Shown here piece after piece: positions 6,571-11,327 of a stretch of DNA of 11,327 bases. The notes beneath the pieces were generated by a model, which saw only the letters and a list, made by a program, of their open reading frames with translations, did no database searches and was not told where the DNA came from. The stretch lies in assembly GCA_002393865.1 (NCBI GenBank), contig DGUD01000066.1, forward strand, positions 1 through 11,327, read 5' to 3'. Both the position numbers and the translations under genes were made by a program. The stretch's first letter is position 1, and each line of letters starts with the position of its first letter. This DNA is from Treponema sp. UBA4319 (GTDB lineage Bacteria > Spirochaetota > Spirochaetia > Treponematales > Treponemataceae).

Positions 6571-7471
6571 ATCGTCCTGGCGGCGCTCCCGTGCCCGGCG
6601 GCGCGCGGTGCAGCTCATCTCTATGCTCGTCTACAATGCGGATGTCTCCCGCTGGTTCAGCGGGGGCATTTCGCGTTCTCCCCTCAAGCATATCTGCGTT
6701 CCTGGCCTGAACTGCTATTCCTGCCCCGGCGCGATTGCCTCCTGCCCGCTCGGCGCGCTGCAGAATACCATCGGCGGCGGGCGCTTTCCTTTTTTTGTCA
6801 CCGGTTTCCTGCTGCTGGCGGGAACGCTGCTGGGGCGCATGGTCTGCGCATTTTTGTGCCCGGTGGGGCTGGTGCAGGAGCTGCTGTATAAAATTCCTGT
6901 AAAAAAAATTAAAAAAACGCCCCGTGTCCTTGCGCTGACGCGCCGCCTGAGTCTGCTCAAGTACCTGCTGCTTGCCCTGCCATGCGCCGTGTTCCCGCTT
7001 GTCTTCTATCTCCGCAGCGGAGCGGCCTCTCCCTTGTTCTGCAAATTCTTCTGCCCGGCGGGGACAATCGCTGCGGGCATTCCGCTGGTGCTGCTCAACG
7101 AAGGCTTCCGTGCCGCAGCGGGACGGCTCTTTGCATGGAAGGTGGCGGTGGCTGCGGCGCTCGTGCTGTGGTCTTTGTTCTTTTTCCGCCCCTTCTGCAC
7201 GTTCTTCTGCCCGCTCGGCGCCATCTATTCCTTCTTCAATAAATATGCCGTCGTGGGAATCCGGCTTGACGCGCACAAATGCACTCACTGCGGTGCCTGT
7301 ACCGCGCAGTGCCGCATGCAGACCTGCGCCGTGAACGACCGCGAATGCATCCGCTGCGGGGAATGCATTGCGCGCTGCCCGCACGACGCCCTGGCTGCCG
7401 GTGTGCGCGGTGCCGCAAAGCCCGCAGCCCGCAGCGACGAGGGGACGGAGGACTGCGATGGACTTCTTTGA
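6563..7471 (+). CDS. NapH/CcoG-type membrane 4Fe-4S polyferredoxin
   Basis: About 302 residues if started at TTG 6563, which has GGAG 10 bases upstream and overlaps the preceding TGA; the frame is open further upstream but lies inside the small CxxC gene. In order: a short basic N-terminus, a Cys-rich motif (CVPGLNCYSCPG, then SCPLGALQ), several hydrophobic spans, two CxxxCP membrane motifs (RMVCAFLCPVG and PFCTFFCPLGA) with another FCKFFCPAG between them, and a C-terminal tandem 2x[4Fe-4S] ferredoxin (CTHCGACTAQC and CIRCGECIARCP). This is the architecture of NapH/NosR/CcoG-type electron-transfer membrane proteins. The context suggests it passes cytoplasmic electrons across the membrane to the CxxC peptide and TlpA-like protein. 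A run of A8-TT-A7 at 6901-6917 is a potential slippage site. Its end overlaps the LysR gene by 14 bases. Confidence 0.9.
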   Translation: MAESSWRRSRARRRAVQLISMLVYNADVSRWFSGGISRSPLKHICVPGLNCYSCPGAIASCPLGALQNTIGGGRFPFFVTGFLLLAGTLLGRMVCAFLCPVGLVQELLYKIPVKKIKKTPRVLALTRRLSLLKYLLLALPCAVFPLVFYLRSGAASPLFCKFFCPAGTIAAGIPLVLLNEGFRAAAGRLFAWKVAVAAALVLWSLFFFRPFCTFFCPLGAIYSFFNKYAVVGIRLDAHKCTHCGACTAQCRMQTCAVNDRECIRCGECIARCPHDALAAGVRGAAKPAARSDEGTEDCDGLL

Positions 7472-8384
7472 GCTGCGGGCGTTCTTGCAGCTGAGCGGCA
7501 CGCTGCATTTTGCCCGCGCCGCGGAGGCAGTGAACCTGAGCCCGTCCGCGCTGAGCCGCCTTGTTGCCCGGCTGGAGGAAGAGCTGGGAGTCACGCTCTT
7601 TGAGCGCAGCAGCCGGGAAGTGTCGCTGACCGAGGAAGGCCGCCGCTTTGAGGCGTTCGCAAAATCCTGCCTTGCGGGGCAGGAAGAGCTGCTTGCCTCC
7701 TTTGCGCGCGCCGGGGACACGGTGAGCGGCACGCTCCATGTCTACGCGAGCGTCACCGCCTGCTACACGATAATGCCGCCGTTCATCAGGCGCCTCTCGG
7801 CAAAATATCCCGGCATCCATCTCTCCGTGGAGACCGGCGACCCGGCAGGCGCCATGCCTGCCGTGCGGGAGGGGCGTGCGGAGCTTGCCGTCGCTGCCAT
7901 TCCCGATACGCCACCTGATTTCTTTGACTGCATCTCGGTGCGTACCAGCCCGCTGGTCTTTGCCGCATCATGCTCCGGTCCCTACGTGGAAGTCTCCGGC
8001 AGCCCGCAGGACATCGTGTCTTCGGTGCCGCTCATCCTGCCCAAGGCTGGCATAGCGCGGGAACGCTTTGATTCGTGGGTGCGCAGCCGCAATGTTACCC
8101 CGCGTGTCGCCGCCGAGACTGAGGGCAACGAGGCCATCATGGCGCTGGCGGCGCTCGGCATGGGCATTGCGCTGGTGCCCAAAATCGTGCTGGAGAACGG
8201 CCCGTACCGCGAGGGCTTTATCTGCCACAGCGCCGGGAACGCGTTGGGCGGATACGACATCGGCTTTATCCAGCGCACGCGGATTTCCGGCACGGAAGGA
8301 ATGCGCCGCATGCGGCTTGCCGTCACCGACATCCTGCACAATACCCGCTGGCGGGAGGAATTTGCCGCGGAAGGAAAGCCTTGA
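7458..8384 (+). CDS. LysR-type regulator, IlvY-like
   Basis: 308 residues, normal LysR length. The ATG at 7458 has GGAGG six bases upstream and overlaps the polyferredoxin gene by 14 bases. The N-terminal winged HTH is complete (ELRAFLQLSGTLHFARAA, then NLSPSALSRLVARLEEELG, LFERSSREVSLTEEG), followed by a linker helix and a periplasmic-binding-like effector domain. The effector domain tracks E. coli IlvY closely: SGTLHVYASVTACYTIMPP corresponds to SGELHIFCSVTAAYSHLPP, and ALGMGIALVPKIVLENGP to ALGCGVALLPEVVLENSP. IlvY activates ilvC in response to acetolactate-type substrates, yet no branched-chain gene is present here. Being the last gene of the redox operon, it may autoregulate that operon. 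No divergent target gene is visible. Family certain, IlvY subgroup likely, target unknown. Confidence 0.9.
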   Translation: MDFFELRAFLQLSGTLHFARAAEAVNLSPSALSRLVARLEEELGVTLFERSSREVSLTEEGRRFEAFAKSCLAGQEELLASFARAGDTVSGTLHVYASVTACYTIMPPFIRRLSAKYPGIHLSVETGDPAGAMPAVREGRAELAVAAIPDTPPDFFDCISVRTSPLVFAASCSGPYVEVSGSPQDIVSSVPLILPKAGIARERFDSWVRSRNVTPRVAAETEGNEAIMALAALGMGIALVPKIVLENGPYREGFICHSAGNALGGYDIGFIQRTRISGTEGMRRMRLAVTDILHNTRWREEFAAEGKP

Positions 8385-8436
8385 GAAGTCCCTTGGTTCA
8401 TGGAGACTGATGCCCGTGCCGGATAGGACGCCCCTA

Positions 8437-8465
8437 TTTTCATTCGCGGAAAAAATCGCTATACT
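8437..8465 (+). promoter_or_regulatory. sigma-70-type promoter of the small hypothetical gene, leaderless
   Basis: TTTTCA (8437-8442), a 17-base spacer and TATACT (8460-8465). The ATG at 8472 begins exactly six bases after the -10 box, where transcription would start, so the mRNA should have no 5' leader. No Shine-Dalgarno is present. Confidence 0.6.
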
Positions 8466-8471
8466 GGGCGC

Positions 8472-8960
8472 ATGAAACTTGAGGCTCGATTTACATCCCA
8501 TGGCAACAGGCTTTTTTCTCTTGATGGAACGGAGTGCCCTGCGGAGGGCGCTGCCGTGCTTGATGCCGCACAGTGCCGTCCCGGCGCGGATATCCCACCG
8601 CAGGGCGTGCTGTGCATATGGCTCCCGTGGGGGCAGGTGGGTACGGAGGACGGCGGCTACAACGAGGAATTCCTTGCCGCATTCCGCGATTTTCTGAAGG
8701 AGCTGGAAGAGCAGGGGCGCTACGCGTTCATCGTGCCTGATGGCGGCAGCGGGGGCTTCCCTGACGGCGGGCTGCTTGCCGCCAGCATGAAGCACTGCGC
8801 GCGCCGCATCAAGGACTGCGCGTCTGTCATCGGCTTTGCTGTTCCTCCCGCAGGGGATGCCTCGTATTTTATGGAGCAGCTGCGCGAGAAGCACGCGCAC
8901 TATATCTTTTTCAGCCGCGACGAATCCTTGCTTGCCGACGGCGGTATCGTCAGGTACTAG
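8472..8960 (+). CDS. conserved-looking small protein of unknown function
   Basis: 162 residues, with no signal peptide or membrane span, so probably cytoplasmic. The ATG at 8472 lacks an SD but is positioned as the first base of a leaderless transcript. The middle (YNEEFLAAFRDFLKELEEQGRYAFIVPDG and RRIKDCASVIGFAVPPAG) recalls the order of segments in TIM-barrel glycosidases of the GH5 type, where a helix 'F..F...L...G.Y.I.' is followed by '..RYKD.P.VIGF.' and NEP. Here the catalytic NEP glutamate is replaced by PPA and the protein is far too short for a whole barrel. If the resemblance is real, it is a degenerate non-catalytic fragment. It converges on recQ with a 48-base gap. Coding status is supported by length, GC pattern and promoter; the function is unknown. 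Confidence 0.75.
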   Translation: MKLEARFTSHGNRLFSLDGTECPAEGAAVLDAAQCRPGADIPPQGVLCIWLPWGQVGTEDGGYNEEFLAAFRDFLKELEEQGRYAFIVPDGGSGGFPDGGLLAASMKHCARRIKDCASVIGFAVPPAGDASYFMEQLREKHAHYIFFSRDESLLADGGIVRY

Positions 8961-8965
8961 GCAGG

Positions 8966-8989
8966 ATGCCGCGCGCCTTGCGGCTATCG
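8966..8989. terminator. weak hairpin between convergent genes
   Basis: GATGCCGC with GCGGCTATC forms a short stem (5 GC pairs plus a bulged GAT/ATC) in the 48 bases between the convergent small hypothetical gene and recQ. No T-tract follows on either strand, so it is at best a weak transcription barrier. Confidence 0.2.
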
Positions 8990-9008
8990 AAACTGTCCTG
9001 ACGGGGGG

Positions 9009-10913
9009 CTATGCTTCCTCCTCGGCCTGCGCGTCCTCCACAATCCGAAGGATTGCCCTGCCGAATTTCTCTGCCTTTGCGCTGCCTATGCCGTAGCAGT
9101 CCAGCAGCTCCGCGGAATCCTGCGGCTGACGGCGGGCTATGTCCACGAGCGTTTTGTCACCGAATACCACATAGGGCGGCACGTTGAGCTCGTCCGCTGT
9201 CTTGCGCCGCCATACGCGCAGCGCCTCCTCGATGCGGCTGCCTGCAGCGTCCCCTTCCGCGGGGGCTGCCGCTGTCTTTTTGGGGAACGCTATGCGGGGC
9301 GCCGTGCTGAATTCCACGGGCAGCAGGATTGCCTGCCGCATTCGCAGCGCCGACCTTCCTTCCTGCGTCACCGAGAGCACCGCGTATTCCCCGCTCTTTG
9401 CGATATAGCCGCCTTCCTCCAGCTGCGAGCACAGCTCGAACCACTGCTGCCGCGTCAGTTCCCGCCCGATGCCGTAGGTGCTCAGTCGTGTGTGCCCGTT
9501 TTCCAGTATGCGCTTGTTCCGGGAGCCGAGCAGCACGTCGATGGTGTAGGACGCGCCGAAGCGTTCTTCCGTGCGCAGGATGCAGGACATGAATTTCTGC
9601 GCGGCTACCGTCACGTCGCTGTCCTGTAGCGGGCCGCGGCTGCATACGTCGCAGCAGCATTCGGCGGGGATAGCGCCGGAGCCGGTCTCGTCGTATGCCT
9701 CGCCAAAGTAGGAGAGCAGCTGCCGGCGGCGGCAGCTGCGGCTTTCCGCGTAACGAATCATGCCCTGCAGCAGCTGCTCTGCCTGCGCAGGCTCATCCTT
9801 TTCTGCAAAAAAATAGCGTATCTTGTGCAGGTCACCGGCGCCGTAGAGCAGCAGCGCGTGCGAGGCAAGCCCGTCTCGCCCAGCCCGGCCGATTTCCTGA
9901 TAATACTGCTCCACGGACTTGGGCATGTCGTAGTGCACCACAAAGCGGACGTCGGGCTTGTTGATTCCCATGCCGAATGCGACGGTTGCCACGATGATGT
10001 CCATGCGGTCGCTGATGAAGTCCTGCTGGTGGGACAGCCGAGCCTCGTCGCTGAGCCCCGCGTGGTAGCTGGTGGCGCTGAATCCTTCCTTCTGGAGCCG
10101 GAGCGCCAGTTCGTCCACCTGCCTGCGGGAGAGGCAGTAGATGATGCCGCGCTGTCCCTTGTGTTCCGCGAGGAATCCGAGCAGCTGGGCGAAGGGCTGC
10201 TGCTTGCGCCTGACCTCAAGGAATATGTTGGGGCGGTTGAAGCTTGCCACCAGTACCGCGGGGTGCTCCATGTGCAGCTGTGACATGATGTCGCGGCGCA
10301 CCTTCTCGGTGGCGGTTGCGGTGAGTGCGAGGCAGACCGCGCGGGGAAACTGCTCCCGCACGGCCGCAATCTCCATATAGTCGGGGCGGAAGTCGTGCCC
10401 CCATTCGCTGATGCAGTGCGCCTCGTCTATGGTGATGCATCTGAGCGGAAGCCGGCTGCTGTGCAGCAGCTCCTGCATCCGCTCGCGGCTCAGCCCTTCA
10501 GGCGATACGTAGAGCAGCCTGATTTCCCCGCTCCGTATGAGCGCGCAGGATTCCCGGTAGGCATCGATATCCAGCGAGGAATTGATGAACACTGCAGGAA
10601 CTCCGGCGGCCTCCAGCTGCGCCACCTGATCCTGCATGAGCGCGATGAGCGGAGAGACCACGATGGTGAGGCCTTCCATGATGAGCGCCGGTATCTGGTA
10701 GCAGAGCGACTTGCCGCCGCCTGTCGGCATGACCGCGAGCGTGTCCCTGCCGTCCAGCACATTCTGTATGACTTCCCGCTGGAGCGGGCGGAATTCCTCG
10801 TAGCCGAATACTTCCTTGAGCACGCGCTCAGGCTCGCTGCCGCTCATGTCCGGCTGTGTGCTGTCGCAGAAAAGCAGCGACTGCTGCGAAGAATAATCCC
10901 GAATACTTCCCAT
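9009..10913 (-). CDS. recQ: ATP-dependent DNA helicase RecQ
   Basis: 634 residues from ATG 10913. An ATG at 10940 is also in frame (643 residues), but the promoter overlaps those nine codons, so 10913 is preferred. A 3'-5' superfamily 2 helicase acting in recombination and fork repair. Motifs in order: FRPLQ (41-45), Walker A TGGGKS (64-69), DEAH (163-166) in TIDEAHCISEWGHDFRPDY, TATAT, FNRPNIF, GIIYC, FGMGINKPDVRFVVHYDMP and QEIGRAGRDG (339-348). It then has a RecQ zinc site (C394 in CRRRQLLSYFGE; C419-421 and C424 in CCCDVC), an RQC winged helix (about 430-525) and a C-terminal HRDC domain (about 560-630). All domains of E. coli RecQ are present at comparable length. The zinc site is slightly altered: the usual CxxCDxC is replaced by ECCCDVC, so the first of the three Cys is shifted by one. 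The gene stands alone, convergent with the small hypothetical gene. Confidence 0.97.
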   Translation of the reverse strand: MGSIRDYSSQQSLLFCDSTQPDMSGSEPERVLKEVFGYEEFRPLQREVIQNVLDGRDTLAVMPTGGGKSLCYQIPALIMEGLTIVVSPLIALMQDQVAQLEAAGVPAVFINSSLDIDAYRESCALIRSGEIRLLYVSPEGLSRERMQELLHSSRLPLRCITIDEAHCISEWGHDFRPDYMEIAAVREQFPRAVCLALTATATEKVRRDIMSQLHMEHPAVLVASFNRPNIFLEVRRKQQPFAQLLGFLAEHKGQRGIIYCLSRRQVDELALRLQKEGFSATSYHAGLSDEARLSHQQDFISDRMDIIVATVAFGMGINKPDVRFVVHYDMPKSVEQYYQEIGRAGRDGLASHALLLYGAGDLHKIRYFFAEKDEPAQAEQLLQGMIRYAESRSCRRRQLLSYFGEAYDETGSGAIPAECCCDVCSRGPLQDSDVTVAAQKFMSCILRTEERFGASYTIDVLLGSRNKRILENGHTRLSTYGIGRELTRQQWFELCSQLEEGGYIAKSGEYAVLSVTQEGRSALRMRQAILLPVEFSTAPRIAFPKKTAAAPAEGDAAGSRIEEALRVWRRKTADELNVPPYVVFGDKTLVDIARRQPQDSAELLDCYGIGSAKAEKFGRAILRIVEDAQAEEEA

Positions 10914-10919
10914 GAGCCA

Positions 10920-10947
10920 ATTATACAGAACTTCGTCCATTTGTTAA
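10920..10947 (-). promoter_or_regulatory. recQ promoter, predicted leaderless
   Basis: Minus-strand TTAACA (10947-10942, 5/6 to TTGACA), a 16-base spacer and a perfect TATAAT (10925-10920). Six bases separate it from the ATG at 10913, so the predicted first transcribed base is the A of the start codon. There is no SD before this ATG. A weak AGG precedes the alternative ATG at 10940. Confidence 0.7.
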
Positions 10948-11065
10948 ACCTGTGGGACTTACCCCCTGCGGAAATCAGTTTTGTGCTCCGCGCGCTGTCG
11001 GCCTGCCCGGGTCGCCGCCGGTTTCCGGGCAGCTCTCTTTTTTGACAGGGCTTCAGCATGAAAAC

Positions 11066-11162
11066 AAAAATGCGCTCCCAGCGGAAAAACACCCGGACTG
11101 CCGGTTGCACGCTTCGCTTTGCAAATGGCAGCCCGGGTGTTTTTCCGCTTCCGCGCATTTTT
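11066..11162. terminator. very long near-perfect hairpin, possibly bidirectional terminator
   Basis: Three nested stems: outer 10 bp (11066-11075 with 11153-11162, A-tract on one side and T-tract on the other), middle perfect 16 bp (11081-11096 with 11133-11148; GCGGAAAAACACCCGG), and inner 5 bp CTGCC/GGCAG (11098-11102 with 11127-11131) continuing as TTGCA-type pairs to a small loop near 11110-11119. The A-rich/T-rich edges are those of a bidirectional intrinsic terminator, but more than 30 paired bases is far longer than usual. It could instead be a palindromic repeat element. Confidence 0.6.
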
Positions 11163-11190
11163 TATGTTGGATCCTTGGCTTTTGTAGCAT

Positions 11191-11229
11191 AAAAAAGAAA
11201 ATCATCTTAAAACAGTTTACATGATTTTC
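11191..11229 (-). terminator. AT-rich intrinsic terminator after the right-edge gene
   Basis: Minus-strand GAAAATCAT (11229-11221), a 15-base loop and ATGATTTTC (11205-11197), a perfect 9-bp stem, followed by six T (11196-11191). It starts 18 bases after the TGA of the partial minus-strand frame at the window edge, which supports that frame as a gene end. Confidence 0.5.
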
Positions 11230-11246
11230 CACTACCGCGTCCGTCT

Positions 11247-11327
11247 TCAGATAAAATACATCTCATGCTGAAGCCCTGGCAGCGCATCCGGGTCCCATTG
11301 ACTTTTTGTGCGCCGCATGTTAACCTT
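11247..11327 (-). CDS. 3' end of an unidentified minus-strand gene (partial)
   Basis: An open minus-strand frame enters from the right edge and ends at TGA 11249-11247, giving 26 residues that include MRRTKSQWDPDALPG and end in LQHEMYFI. A terminator-like hairpin follows at once. The stretch is too short to identify. It could also be a short chance frame, since an in-frame ATG lies only three codons from the edge. Confidence 0.35.
   Translation of the reverse strand, partial: KVNMRRTKSQWDPDALPGLQHEMYFI

Larger units (their letters stand above)
11046..11278. repeat. perfect 16-bp inverted repeat bounding a 233-base segment
   Basis: CAGGGCTTCAGCATGA at 11046-11061 recurs as its exact reverse complement at 11263-11278. 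Between the arms lie the long hairpin, a smaller hairpin and the 3' end of the right-edge gene. The right arm falls inside that gene's codons (GLQHE). No target-site duplication or transposase is visible. Confidence 0.7.

Noticed and set aside
6518..7820. Long minus-strand frames opposite the polyferredoxin and LysR genes
   Set aside because: The plus-strand products carry unmistakable Fe-S and HTH motifs; the antisense frames are low-complexity Arg/Ala-rich and match nothing.
7968..8900. 310-codon minus-strand frame opposite the LysR gene end and the small hypothetical gene
   Set aside because: It runs across two plus-strand genes and their promoter, has basic low-complexity composition and no initiation signal.
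10395..11045. Plus-strand frame opposite the recQ N-terminus
   Set aside because: It is antisense to helicase motifs, with His/Arg-rich composition and no SD.
10952..11224. 90-codon plus-strand frame across the right intergenic region
   Set aside because: It runs through the long hairpin and the small terminator, has no SD and no recognisable features.
11279..11327. Search for tRNA or attachment-site sequence at the right edge
   Set aside because: No cloverleaf or GGTTCGAATCC-like arm was found.

Overview
The window looks like chromosomal DNA from a GC-rich spirochaete, most likely a host-associated Treponema. I infer this from gene content: a relaxed lipobox lipoprotein, a Hsp70/PDFD/LysM envelope protein, a YD-like exported protein, and a thioredoxin-like gene a few kb from recQ. 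I recall a similar thioredoxin/recQ proximity in T. pallidum, but could not verify it here. No mobile element, CRISPR array, tRNA or rRNA was seen.

Layout. Positions 1-131 hold at most the tail of a rightward gene. On the minus strand, 132-4339 is a two-gene envelope operon. Its first gene encodes a bitopic membrane protein with an Hsp70 substrate-binding-like head, an acidic PDFD-repeat region, one membrane span and a C-terminal LysM domain. Eight bases later comes a TPR/SLT lytic transglycosylase lipoprotein that starts at TTG. The gap at 4340-4674 is rich in inverted repeats and contains a strong plus-strand intrinsic terminator with no obvious gene in front of it. A secreted YD/RHS-like repeat protein lies at 4675-5505, minus strand.

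From 5934 to 8384 on the plus strand, four genes overlap or lie tightly packed: a TlpA-like thioredoxin, a 45-residue membrane peptide ending in CxxC (CD1871A-like), a NapH-type membrane polyferredoxin starting at TTG, and an IlvY-like LysR regulator. I read this as a membrane redox relay feeding electrons to an extracytoplasmic thioredoxin, with its own regulator. No CcdA/DsbD gene is visible.

A small protein of unknown function (8472-8960, plus) converges on full-length recQ (9009-10913, minus). Both have a promoter whose -10 box ends exactly six bases before the ATG, which predicts leaderless mRNAs. The right end (10948-11327) holds a nearly 100-base hairpin, a smaller terminator-like hairpin, a perfect 16-bp inverted repeat and the last 26 codons of a minus-strand gene entering from beyond the window.

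The most unusual items are the Hsp70-SBD/LysM fusion, the CcdA-free redox module with the tiny CxxC gene, and the pair of leaderless promoters.
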